From: CAZGSN01 sp964371655
GTDB taxonomy: Bacteria > Desulfobacterota > Binatia > HRBIN30
NCBI GenBank assembly: GCA_964371655.1
Contig: CAYJOD010000101.1
Coordinates: 1 to 22,556, forward strand
Direction of reading: 5' to 3'
Length of the DNA: 22,556 bases
The position numbers and the translations under genes were made by a program. Below are positions 7,454 to 16,300 of this stretch, in pieces (position 1 is the first letter of the stretch; each line of letters starts with the position of its first letter). The notes beneath the pieces are model-generated. The model did no database searches, was not told where the DNA came from, and saw nothing but the letters and a program-made list of their open reading frames with translations.

Positions 7454-7710
7454 GGACTTGCGCCGAGAAATGCTTCGGCAGTTTCTCTCTGCTCGGCACG
7501 CACCGTGGGGTCGGCAAACAGCGCGTCGATCTCGGCGCGGATCTCCCGGTCACGCTTCGCTGCCGCGACACGAGCGAGTAGCGTAGCAATGAAGTGGCTC
7601 CGGCTCTCACCACGTTTCTCGGCCAACTCATCCACGGCGCTCACGACCAGTTGAGGAAGAGAAACGGCGACCCGAATATTGTGGCGCATATGATCCTGAT
7701 ACCGCGCCAT
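7432..7710 (-). CDS. Ribbon-helix-helix antitoxin (MazE-type)
   Basis: The 92-residue protein begins with a ribbon-helix-helix DNA-binding fold: NIRVAVSLPQLVVSAVDELA, then KRGESRSHFIATLLARVAA. The rest is an acidic-basic helical tail (REIRAEIDALFADPTVRAE) that would wrap the MazF toxin. It probably neutralises the toxin and represses the operon. The first start is ATG 7710; an internal ATG at 7689 (MRHNIRV) has AGGA four bases before it and would match the usual family start more closely. Its 3' end overlaps the mazF-like gene by 22 bases. The upstream gene on the same strand is the second tandem-HTH regulator, 81 bases away. Confidence 0.8.
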   Translation of the reverse strand: MARYQDHMRHNIRVAVSLPQLVVSAVDELAEKRGESRSHFIATLLARVAAAKRDREIRAEIDALFADPTVRAEQRETAEAFLGASPWQRDKP

Positions 7711-7791
7711 GGCTGATGTCGCAATGTGGCGAGCTTGGGCTGGTTCCGGATAGACTGTGCAGCGGTGCGAGTCTCAGCGGCAGTGCTCGGG

Positions 7792-8241
7792 TCAGGACTG
7801 CCCAGACGAACCCCCGACACCCAATTGTTTCCTGATCCGGTCCCGAAACCCTCGGGTCGGTTGCGCATCTCCACGCTCCCACAGAGCTACCGTCCCGGTG
7901 TGTGCGCCGAGCAGGGCAGCCAGTTGCCGGCGGGTCAGACCTGCGGCGATCCGGGCCGCTTTGAGCTGGCCAGGGAAGCTATCAGGTGGCGGACCGAACG
8001 GATCGAATCCCAAGAAGTCGACGATCTTGGGCACGAACTGAACCTCCGGATTGAAGTGGTTGTTCTCCCAATAGTTGATCGTGGAGGTCCAAACCCCGAT
8101 TCGGTCCGCCACATCCGATTGGCGAAGGCCCGAATCCATGCGGCGCTTCCGGAGGTGATCGCCAAGGCTTCGAGGTGTTTCCGGATACCCCGGTTTCCTC
8201 GGTTTTCGCGCACTTAGCCGAAAGTGGCAACTTAGGCCCAA
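7792..8241 (-). CDS. Tandem-HTH XRE regulator, copy 2 (5' end unclear)
   Basis: Homologue of the gene at 1551-1967, with the same two helix-turn-helix units: SLGDHLRKRRMDSGLRQS, DVADRIGVWTSTINYWENN, then QLKAARIAAGLTRRQLAALL and TVALWERGDAQP. By eye about 70% of residues are shared; the HTH recognition part IGVWTSTINYWENNHFNP is identical in both. The C-terminal tail (GFRDRIRKQLGVGGSS) differs from copy 1. The only in-frame start is a TTG at 8239-8241, lying in the 30-base junction plus the first bases of the AAA+ fragment, so the genuine start is uncertain. It lies upstream of, and in the same direction as, the MazF-type module, but with 81 bases between them it need not be co-transcribed. 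Confidence 0.75.
   Translation of the reverse strand: MGLSCHFRLSARKPRKPGYPETPRSLGDHLRKRRMDSGLRQSDVADRIGVWTSTINYWENNHFNPEVQFVPKIVDFLGFDPFGPPPDSFPGQLKAARIAAGLTRRQLAALLGAHTGTVALWERGDAQPTRGFRDRIRKQLGVGGSSGQS
8207..8236. repeat. Conserved 30-base junction sequence, copy 2
   Basis: Second copy of the sequence at 1951-1980, with one mismatch. It again separates the 5' end of a tandem-HTH gene from an AAA+ gene broken at exactly the same codon. Within it lies AAGTGGCAACTTAGG preceded by TTAGCC. No target-site duplication or long inverted repeat surrounds it. Confidence 0.7.
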
Positions 8242-8930
8242 ACGACAGCCGCTTTGGCAGCGGCGACGTCGCGGACATCAATCGTTACATCAAGCTCGGC
8301 CCACTCGGACGCTCCTTCGCCGCCGAAGAACGCCACGTGCTCCTGATCGACGAGATCGACAAAGCCGACCTCGAGTTCCCCAACGATCTGCTGCGCGAGC
8401 TCGACGAGATGCGCTTCACGATCATCGAGACCAGCGAAGAGGTCGTCGCCAAGCAGCGCCCGGTGGTGCTGATCACCTCGAACAACGAGAAGGAACTGCC
8501 CGACGCCTTCCTGCGCCGCTGCATCTTCTACTACATCGAGTTCCCCGACGTGACCTTGATGCGCCAGATCATCGCCGTGCACCACCCGCACCTCGATGCG
8601 CAGCTGCTCGATCAAGTGCTGATCAAGTTTTACTGGCTGCGCGAGCAGAACGAGCTGCGCAAGAAACCGTCGACCTCGGAGCTGATCGATTGGATCAGCG
8701 CACTGCTGCGCTCGGGCGTGAGCATGGAGAAGATCGAAGCGCATATCCCCTTCATCGGCGCTCTGCTGAAGAAGGAGCAGGACGTCGACGCCCTCACCCA
8801 ATACGACGCCAAGGGCGGGCGCTATCCGAAGAGCTGCCAAGAGCTGGGTCCGCGATACAATCAGGAAGCAGCATCGCGTCACGATATGTGGCACAGCATG
8901 CCGTCACTCTCTGCATGTTGCGGCCTCTGA
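8241..8930 (+). pseudogene. MoxR-like AAA+ ATPase, N-terminally truncated, copy 2
   Basis: Same truncation point as copy 1: the frame begins at NDSRFGSGDVADINRYIK and keeps the Walker B region (HVLLIDEIDKADLEF), sensor 1 (VLITSNNEKELPDAFLRRC), arginine finger and lid. Walker A is missing. Unlike copy 1, an in-frame GTG at 8175 upstream (inside the HTH gene and junction) would let a 251-residue fusion be translated. Similarity to copy 1 ends at base 8863 or 8864, at the last residues (RYN); here the natural stop is replaced by 22 unrelated codons (EAASRHDMWHSM and so on) to a TGA at 8928-8930. So the 3' boundary is also a rearrangement point. By eye the two copies differ at roughly 44 synonymous and 13 non-synonymous codons. 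Confidence 0.75.
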
Positions 8931-9100
8931 TCGTAACGGGGGTGCAGCCGTGCGAGATCTTCCTGGTCGCCGGTTCTACCAAGCCGACGCGCGTGGATAC
9001 GGTCGGAAGCCCGGCCACCGAGAATGCGCGCTCGCAACTCAATAACTGGTTGCGGCGAGTCGATCAGGAACTATCCGGTCAACGCCCTAACTCAATTTGA
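8931..9100 (+). other. Possible 3' fragment of an unrecognised gene
   Basis: One plus-strand frame is open to a TGA at 9098-9100 and reads in a protein-like way: GVQPCEIFLVAGSTKPTRV, then TENARSQLNNWLRRVDQELS. It has no start of its own after the AAA+ fragment ends. It could be the tail of a gene whose 5' part was lost at the 8864 breakpoint. I do not recognise the family, and chance is possible given the high GC content. The remaining bases to the SNF2 gene start hold nothing I can support. Confidence 0.3.
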
Positions 9101-9208
9101 CCATGGCGTCGTGCACGGCATTTGGGTTGCCGCTCTCGAAAGACCTGGGTAATGAGTCGAGCAGGGCGCCACAGATTAGTCTCATTCGATGGAGCGGAAC
9201 AATTTGCC

Positions 9209-11911
9209 ATGACGAAGAGGTCAAATCGGAATCTGAGCTTGCACGATCGTCTCTCACAGCTTGGCTTTCTGCAGGCCTGCAAGCTGCTCGGGGAGGGCGG
9301 CAAGAAGCTGATCCAGGCGGGGGCCAAATACGAGATCGTCATCGACGAGCAGGTCTCGTGGAGCGGTGAGGCATTCCGCTTACAGCTACCGATGGCCAAC
9401 GCGAGCGATGCGATCGTTACGATCTCGCGCGCGAACGATGGCCAGCAGTCGCTGCGCTGGAGTTGCTCGGCATGCGAGACGGCTTGCGAGCACGCCGGGG
9501 CGGCGTTCTCGCTGCTGCTGGAAGAGAAGATGGCACTGGGCCTGGCGGCGCCGCCCCCCGAGCGCTCGCCGGTGGCGAGCCTGGGCGAGGACGATCTTGT
9601 TCAGCGCGCGTTGCAGGAACGCGCCGCGCGGGCGCGCGAAGAAAGGATGAACGTGCGCTCGGCCGACCCGAGCCAACCGTGGACCGACTACACCGTAACC
9701 AGCACGGTGTCGGGAAAGACCTACCGCGTTGCGCTACGTGGTGAAAAGCGCGGCGCGTCGTATTGCTCGTGTCCCGACTTTCGCACCAACACCCTCGGCA
9801 CCTGCAAACACCTCCAGCATGTGGTCGAGAAAGTGAAACGACGATTCCCAGCGTCCGCACGGCGACGGCCGTATGAGCGTAGACGCCTCTCGCTGCACCT
9901 CGACTACGGCAGAGAGACGACACTGCGGCTGCTGTTGCCCGATACGCTTCCTGTGCGGGTCGAGCCGATCGTGCGTCCGTTGAAGAATCGCCCCATCGAC
10001 GACCTCCACGACCTCGTAAAACGCCTCGCCCAACTGGAGCAGGTTGGGTGTGAGCTGACGATCTACCCGGACGCCGAGGAGTACATCCAGCAGCGGCTGT
10101 TCCAAGATCGGATCCACGGCCTGGTGGCCGCCATTCGCGCGGCACCGAAGAATCATCCCCTACGCGAGACGTTACTGAAGGTCCCGCTGCTGCCCTACCA
10201 GCTCGACGGGATCGCGTTCGCCGTCGGCGCGGGCCGCGCGGTGCTGGCCGACGATATGGGGCTGGGCAAGACGATTCAGGGTGTCGGCGTGGCGGAGATG
10301 CTGGCTGGCGAAGCAGGCATCCGCAAAGTGCTGGTCATTTGCCCGGCGTCGCTCAAGGCCCAGTGGCGTAGCGAGATCCACCGATTCTGCGACCGCGACT
10401 CTCAGCTGGTGCTGGGCAGCGTCGCCACCCGCGCGGCGCAGTACGAAAATGAGTGCTTCTTCACGATCTGCAACTATGAGCAGGTGCTGCGCGACATCCT
10501 GGCCATCGAGCGAGTCAAATGGGGCCTGATCATCTTGGACGAGGGACAGCGCATCAAGAACTGGGAGGCGAAGACCAGCAACGTGATCAAGAGCCTCAAG
10601 TCTCCGTTCGCGCTCGTCCTATCCGGCACGCCACTGGAGAACCGGCTGGACGAGCTATACAGCGTCGTGCAGTTCATCGACGATCGGCGGCTGGCCCCGG
10701 CCTTTCGCTTCTTCAATCGTCACCGCGTGGTCGACGAGAAGGGCAAGGTGCTGGGTTACAAGAACCTCGCCGAGCTGCGTGAGACCCTGCGTCCCATCCT
10801 GCTGCGCCGCACGCGCGACACGGTGATGCAGCAGCTGCCGCCGCGGACGACCGAGGTCATCCGTATTCCGCCGACCGACGAGCAACGCGAGCTGCACGCC
10901 GCCCACATGCAGGTGGTGGCCTCAGTCGTTCGCAAGCACTTCCTCAGCGAGATGGACCTGCTGCGGCTGCGCAAGGCATTGCTGATGTGCCGCATGGCTG
11001 CCGACAGCACGTTCCTGGTCGACAAGCGGGAACCGGGCTACTCGACAAAGCTCGAGCACCTCGACGACTTGCTTGATCGCTTGTTCCAGGAGCAGGGACG
11101 CAAGGTGGTTCTGTTCTCCGAATGGACCACGATGCTCGATCTGATTCAGCCGATCCTCGATTCACACCGCTTGCGTTGCGTTCGGCTCGACGGCTCGGTA
11201 CCGCAGAAGCAGCGGCAGCAGCTAGTGCACGAGTTCCAGCACAACCCCGACTGTCACCTGTTCATCACCACCAACGCCGGCTCGGTCGGCCTCAACTTGC
11301 AGGCAGCCAACACCGTGATCAATGTCGACCTGCCGTGGAACCCGGCGGTGCTCGAGCAGCGTATCGGCCGCGCCCATCGCATGGGGCAAAACCGGCCGGT
11401 GCAGGTCTATGTGCTAGTTACCGAGGACACGATCGAAGACAATCTGCTGGCGACACTCGCGGCCAAGCGAGACCTGGCGCTCGCGGCACTAGACACCCAG
11501 TCCGAGGTTGACGCGGTCGACCTGGTCAGCGGCATCGAAGAGATGAGGCAACGGCTAGAGATCCTGCTGGGGGCGCGGCCGGAGGCCCCGCTTGACCAAT
11601 CCGTCAAGCAGCGAGTTGAGCAGGAAATACAGCTGGCTCATCGCGAGCGAGTTGCGGCGGCCGGCGGTGAGCTGGTCGGCGCGGCCTTTCGTTTCCTGGG
11701 CGAGATCGTCTCAGAGCCGTCAGCGCCAGCCCCGCCCAACGATCTGGTGAACACTCTGCGCGCGCACCTATCCGAATGTGTCGAGCCCGATTCCGCCGGC
11801 AAGCTTCGCATGACCATTACATTGCCCGACCGGGTCGCGATCGAGCAGCTTGCCAACACGCTCGCGCGACTCATGGCGGTCGCTCAAACCCCAAGCGGGA
11901 AGACAACCTGA
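9209..11911 (+). CDS. SNF2-family helicase/translocase with two SWIM zinc fingers
   Basis: The 900-residue protein is a superfamily 2 Swi2/Snf2 ATPase that would translocate on double-stranded DNA. Two SWIM-type zinc fingers precede the motor: CSACETACEHAGAAF (about 86-100) and YCSCPDFRTNTLGTCKHLQHV (about 185-205; shown as YCSCPDF and CKHLQHV). The motor has Walker A DDMGLGKT at 348-355, a DEGQ box in place of DEAH at 444-447, SGTPLENRLDELYSV as motif III, and QRIGRAHRMGQ at 717-727 as motif VI. A C-terminal 170-residue helical tail is unrecognised. I chose ATG 9209, with GGAGCGG at 9191-9197, over the first in-frame start at 9122, whose extra residues do not look coding. Related proteins occur in defence islands; the TOTE-like remnant, toxin modules and zinc-ribbon gene nearby fit that setting, but no complete known system is visible. 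Confidence 0.88.
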   Translation: MTKRSNRNLSLHDRLSQLGFLQACKLLGEGGKKLIQAGAKYEIVIDEQVSWSGEAFRLQLPMANASDAIVTISRANDGQQSLRWSCSACETACEHAGAAFSLLLEEKMALGLAAPPPERSPVASLGEDDLVQRALQERAARAREERMNVRSADPSQPWTDYTVTSTVSGKTYRVALRGEKRGASYCSCPDFRTNTLGTCKHLQHVVEKVKRRFPASARRRPYERRRLSLHLDYGRETTLRLLLPDTLPVRVEPIVRPLKNRPIDDLHDLVKRLAQLEQVGCELTIYPDAEEYIQQRLFQDRIHGLVAAIRAAPKNHPLRETLLKVPLLPYQLDGIAFAVGAGRAVLADDMGLGKTIQGVGVAEMLAGEAGIRKVLVICPASLKAQWRSEIHRFCDRDSQLVLGSVATRAAQYENECFFTICNYEQVLRDILAIERVKWGLIILDEGQRIKNWEAKTSNVIKSLKSPFALVLSGTPLENRLDELYSVVQFIDDRRLAPAFRFFNRHRVVDEKGKVLGYKNLAELRETLRPILLRRTRDTVMQQLPPRTTEVIRIPPTDEQRELHAAHMQVVASVVRKHFLSEMDLLRLRKALLMCRMAADSTFLVDKREPGYSTKLEHLDDLLDRLFQEQGRKVVLFSEWTTMLDLIQPILDSHRLRCVRLDGSVPQKQRQQLVHEFQHNPDCHLFITTNAGSVGLNLQAANTVINVDLPWNPAVLEQRIGRAHRMGQNRPVQVYVLVTEDTIEDNLLATLAAKRDLALAALDTQSEVDAVDLVSGIEEMRQRLEILLGARPEAPLDQSVKQRVEQEIQLAHRERVAAAGGELVGAAFRFLGEIVSEPSAPAPPNDLVNTLRAHLSECVEPDSAGKLRMTITLPDRVAIEQLANTLARLMAVAQTPSGKTT

Positions 11912-11923
11912 CCATCGTTCATC

Positions 11924-11950
11924 CCTCGCGGTGAGCGCCGCATCGCGAGG
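11924..11950 (+). terminator. Hairpin after the SNF2 gene
   Basis: CCTCGCG at 11924-11930 pairs perfectly with CGCGAGG at 11944-11950 around a 13-base loop, 12 bases after the SNF2 stop. There is no T-run after it. A second palindrome, GATCTA/TAGATC, follows at 11958-11975, next to the end of the converging vapC remnant. Either could help end transcription from both sides, but this is only suggestive. Confidence 0.35.
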
Positions 11951-11960
11951 CGTAGCCGAT

Positions 11961-12387
11961 CTAGGTAGCTAGATCAGCTACGTCGTCCACGGGCGACCGT
12001 GGGAGACGCTTCTCGAGGTCTGCACGCGCAATCATCTTCTGTTTGCGGCAGAGCGTGAGACCGGCGGCAAGCGCGTGGGCGGCAATCACGTAGTCGTTCG
12101 CACTGATCGGTGTGCCGGCCTTCTCCGGCGCCGTGCGGATGTCGCCGTACTTCGCGTCTACACCTTCGTCGAGGGGTAGAACCTCGATGGCGAATAGGAG
12201 TCAACCCGCGTTCACGGCGCGCGAGAGCCTTCTTCGCGGCACCGTACCGCAGCTCGCACGCAACCACGATACTGGTGCACAGGGCCTGCTCACCGACCGT
12301 AGCGATCTTCGCACTGACGACTCCCGCGGCGTGCTTGAGGAGATCGGAGAGAATGTTGGTATCGAGGAGATAGCGTTGAGCGGATAT
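11961..12387 (-). pseudogene. vapC-type PIN-domain ribonuclease toxin, decayed
   Basis: The minus strand carries a VapC-like PIN domain split over two frames. The 5' part reads RYLLDTNILSDLLKHAAG, then VVACELRYGAAKKALARR. The 3' part, in another frame, reads AIEVLPLDEGVDAKYGD, TAPEKAGTPISANDYVIAAH and ends LEKRLPRSPVDDVADLAT with a TAG at 11961-11963. The catalytic acids typical of the family are still present (D in LDTN, E in ACELR, D in SANDY). The frame is broken around 12200-12225, and an in-frame TGA occurs in the second frame just there. The expected start codon, three bases after the antitoxin stop, is ATA at 12385-12387 rather than ATG. Two independent lesions make a working toxin unlikely, unless the frameshift is a sequencing error. 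Confidence 0.75.
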
Positions 12388-12390
12388 GCC

Positions 12391-12588
12391 TCAGATTTCC
12401 ATCGGCTCGAGAGCGGTGTCCTCGATGTCGGGGAAGTCGTCCTTCAACGCGTCCCACCCAGCAAGCAGGCCGAGAAGCATCTGCCGCTTGGCGCGTAAGC
12501 TGGGTTGCTTGCTGATCACGGAGACCATGGTGGACTCACATCGCAGCAAAGCGAGCTGTCCAAGGTCCAAAGCACCTCGGGTCTTCAT
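12391..12588 (-). pseudogene. VapB-like antitoxin, C-terminal remnant
   Basis: The last 28 residues (from MLLGLLAGWDALKDDFP to ALEPMEI and TGA at 12391-12393) look like the toxin-binding tail of VapB/AbrB-type antitoxins, and the gene directly precedes the vapC remnant in the usual order. The first half of the open frame (MKTRGALDLGQLALLRCE) does not show the expected AbrB swapped-hairpin DNA-binding domain, so that domain seems lost or shifted out of frame. The ATG at 12588 is just the first available start. The match is short, so the assignment leans on context. Confidence 0.45.
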
Positions 12589-12717
12589 CGCGGATCGTCT
12601 GCCAAGCCACGAGGCTGCGGCTCGACGAGGTTGTCACTTGGCGGCATGAGCTCAAGAGACTTGCCAACGTGCGGTCGCCGCGTCGACCGATGCCGACGCC
12701 ACACGCACCTTGTGCCA

Positions 12718-13050
12718 TCAAGCGGCTTCATCCTGAACGTGGTGAAGGCCGGCCACGGGACCGGCACCGAGGGCGCAGACCAAGCAGTAGATGGCTTCGT
12801 TGTCGGAGGCCGGGGAGCACGCGAAGTGAACGCTGTCACCGCAGCGAGTGCAGGGAGTCCCGGCCGCTTGCTTGCGCCCGTCCACCATCCAGCGCGCTTC
12901 GTCTAGAAGGATCTGCACCAGACCCTTCTTACGGGCGCGTTCGGTGACGTGTTCCATCAGTACCTGACGATCGTATGGGCTACGGACCGGAAGAAAGAGC
13001 CCGCCACCGGTGAACGAAACGTGAGCGATGCCTTTGGATAGAATTTGCAT
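12718..13050 (-). CDS. Small zinc-ribbon protein of unknown function
   Basis: The 110-residue protein has two CxxC pairs, CTRCGDSVHFACSPAS and YCLVCALG, forming a probable treble-clef or zinc-ribbon site in its C-terminal half (about residues 67-95). The N-terminal half (MQILSKGIAHVSFTGGGLFL, then DRQVLMEHVTERARKKGL and VQILLDEARWMVDG) is of no family I can name. The start ATG at 13048-13050 has GGAACC a few bases upstream, a weak ribosome-binding site; an extension to 13155 looks non-coding. It stands alone between the vapBC remnant and the histidine kinase, with about 295 non-coding bases on the kinase side in which I see nothing supported. It may bind nucleic acid or a metal; this is inference from the cysteines alone. 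Confidence 0.6.
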   Translation of the reverse strand: MQILSKGIAHVSFTGGGLFLPVRSPYDRQVLMEHVTERARKKGLVQILLDEARWMVDGRKQAAGTPCTRCGDSVHFACSPASDNEAIYCLVCALGAGPVAGLHHVQDEAA

Positions 13051-13345
13051 GGTCGGTTCCGTGCTCCCTTCGTGCCGCCAGGAAGTGCAAGCCCGATGCC
13101 GTCCTGACACCGACGACCACCGGGATGACAAGCCGGGTGGGTGACATTGGAGCAAGGCATAGTGTCTTGGAATTTTGAGCCCGATTTTACTGGCTCGTAG
13201 TTGTCACCCTCTCTTGCCGAGAAAACGGAACGGGTGAGCTATATGGAAGCTTACGTCATCGCTTACGTAGTTTCCGCAATCCGAGCGCGCGATGTGTAGG
13301 CCGTGGTCCCTTACGAGGCCGACTTCAACGTCCGGCCAGAGTCGG

Positions 13346-16300
13346 CTACGTGGGCGTTCCCACGGCAGGCGGCGCAGGCGACCCGACAGTTCTTGGCCGT
13401 TCCGGAACCCAGACGCGAAACACCGAGCCGGTACCCACCGTGCTATCGACGGAGATCTTCCCGCCGACCAGCTCGAGCAGGCGGCGAGCGATGTACAACC
13501 CCAAGCCCACGCCGGGATAGTGCCGGGCCGCTGGAGGCGTGCCTTGCTGGAAGAGACCGAAGATGACCGGCATAACATTCACCGGAATGCCGATCCCGGT
13601 GTCCGCCACCTCGAACTCCACCCCGCTGTCGTAACCGCGCACGCTGACTCGCACGCTCCCCTGGTCTGTGAATTTCACCGCGTTACCAATCAGGTTCTTC
13701 AACACCACCTTGAGCTTCCCGGGGTCGGTCCGCAGTCGCGGCAGAGGTGTTTCCAGATCCCATTCAAATTGCAGCCCCGGCTTCCGTTGAATTTCGCGGG
13801 TCTCCGCATCGACCTGAGCCACCAGGTCGGCAATGGCAATCTCACTCAGATCGAGAGGCAAGCGCCCGGCTTCGAGCCGGCTGAGATCCAAGGTGGCGGA
13901 GATCAGATCGAGCAGCTCGAGAGCGTTCGCTTGCGTCCGCCGAATGGTCGCACTTTGAGTCGCCGAGAGCACGCCGAATTCGCCGTCGAGTAGCAGGTCG
14001 TTGTAGCCGATGATGATATTGAGTGGCGTGCGCAGCTCATGCGACATCGTCGCCACGAAATCCGACTTGAGCCGGTTGGCCCGCTCGAGCTCTTCCAGCG
14101 TACGCGCATGCTGCAGGGTCAACGAAGCCAGGTGTGCGATCCCGGCGGCGATGCGCTCTTGCGCCCGACTGAACGTCGCGTCCACATCACGGTAGCCAGC
14201 GACCTGGAGGCCGACGATCTCTCCCTCGCGTCGCAAGGCCATATAAAGCACTACACCGACATGAAGCTGATCGGCCAGCCCCGCCACTAACGGATTCGAC
14301 GATGTCGCCAGGCGCACCTGCACCATGTCGTTTTCTCGCAAGGCTGCGCCTACACCGGTGAACAAGTCGCTGACGAGGCGGGCCGCACGCAGAGTTGCCC
14401 ACTCCTCCGGCGTACAGCCATACTGCGCCAGCGGGACGTAGACCTCCTCCTCCCGGCGTAACAGCAGGGTGACGCTGAAGTCACAGTACAGGCTGTGCGC
14501 CGTCAGGCGACACAAGCGCTCGAGCAGTGTCGGCAGAGCCAGGGACACGATCAGCTCTTTGCCCATGCGCGCGAGCGCCGTGGAGACCTCGGCTTCCTCC
14601 TGGCGCGCCATCTCGGCATGCTTGTGCTCGGTCACGTCGCGAAAGCTCCATACTCGTCCAACGATGCGGTCGCCAAGGCGCTGCGCTTGCGAGTAGCGCT
14701 CGACGACACGCCCATCCCGAAACTCGCAGGTGTCGAAGCTCGAGGCTTCGGGTTGGGCGTAGAGGGCCTGGACTCGCTGCAGAAACGCATCCGGATCGCA
14801 CAGCTGATCCCGCACAAATCCCAAGGCCCGTGCGTCATCGCCCTCCCGCAGGATGGCATCCGGGATGTGCCAGATCTCGGCAAACTTGCGGTTGTATCCG
14901 GAAAACTTCCCGGCACGGTCCACCACCACAATGCCGTCCGCAGTCGAGTCGAGGGTCGCACGCAGCAACGACAGAGTCTGCTCGATCTCCGCCTGCGTCC
15001 GCTTGTGCTCGCTAATGTCGGTCATTGTCCCGTGCCACAACGTTCCGCCGTCGGCCTCGCGCTTCGGGATGAAATGTCCTTCCACCCAGATCTCCCCTCT
15101 TTCGGGATGACAGACGCGGTACTCATACCGGCATGGCGACAGGCTGAAGGCCGACTCGACGATCGCCGCGCTGACGCGGCAGATATCATCGGGATGGATC
15201 CGGGGTGCCACCGCCGACCCATCTTCGGCGACGTCCGTCGGGGACACTCCGTAGATCGTCTCGATGGCCGGGCTCGCGTAGGGGAAAGAATAGGTCCCGT
15301 CGGGCCGCAATCGAAACGAGCAGATGACGCTAGGAACGGTGGCCGCGGTCGTTTCCAGTCGTTCCTGCAAGGCCACGCGCTCGCGTAGCGCCGCGCGCGC
15401 CTGGTCGGCGAGGGTGATGTCGTGAGCGAGGCCGAGCACCCCAATTAGACGCCGCTCGGAGTCAAACACCGGCGTCTTCGTCGTCTCCAGCAGCACCTGG
15501 CGGCCGCCGGCTCCGGCGCCCGATTCCTGGTTGGTCACAGGCTTGCCCGCGGCGATGGCCTCGATATCTTTCTGGCGAAGGAAGTCAGCGTCCGCCTGAT
15601 TCGGGAACAGCTCGACATCGCGCTTGCCGACGATGGACCCTTCCTCTCGGCCGAGAAACCGCTCGAACGCCGTGTTACAGGTGAGATACACGCCGTCCGC
15701 GTCTTTGAGCCACAACATGTCGGGAACCGTACGAAAGAGTGTGCTGAGCAAGCTGCGCTCCTGTTCCAACGCCGTCTCCGCACGCTTGCGTTCGGTCACA
15801 TCCCGTACAATGACCGTGTACACCTTTTCCCCGGCCACCTCCGCGTCGGAGATGGACGCCTCGATCGGGAATTCCTCGCCGTTGGTACGCCGGCAGAGCG
15901 GGACTCCGTCGAGGATTGAGGAACGCGGAACGACGCCGGGCGCCTCCAAGCGCGCAACCATATCCCGGTATTGTGCGCGCGACCGCTCTGGAACGAACTG
16001 GTCGATGGACTGCCCCATCACCGCGCGTGCCGGACAGCCGAACATCTCCTCGGCGGCGGCGTTGAACTGCACGATGCGCCGGCGGCGATCGATGCTGATG
16101 ATCGCATCCATGGCCGAGTTGACGATGGCGGCCAGCCGCGCCGTGCTTTCCCGCTTCTCGGCCTCCGCATGCCGGCGCTCGAACACATCGGAATTTAGAA
16201 AGAGCACGACGAACGACAATACGGTCAGGCTGAGATAGAGGCCGAGCGGCAGCGCGCGAACGGTCGCTAGCGCTTGCGCTTGCGCGAGTTGCTGGTCGGC

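Noticed and set aside
11974..12267. 97-residue minus-strand frame taken as a full gene
   Set aside because: Only its first 20 or so residues (VACELRYGAAKK) are PIN-domain sequence; the rest is out of frame after the vapC frameshift.
12625..12650. Possible third copy of the junction sequence on the minus strand (CCAAGTGACAACCT)
   Set aside because: Only about 10 scattered matches to the junction core and no HTH or AAA+ gene beside it; consistent with chance.
14495..15388. 297-residue plus-strand frame inside the histidine kinase gene
   Set aside because: Antisense shadow of the PAS region in GC-rich DNA; no start signal or domain.
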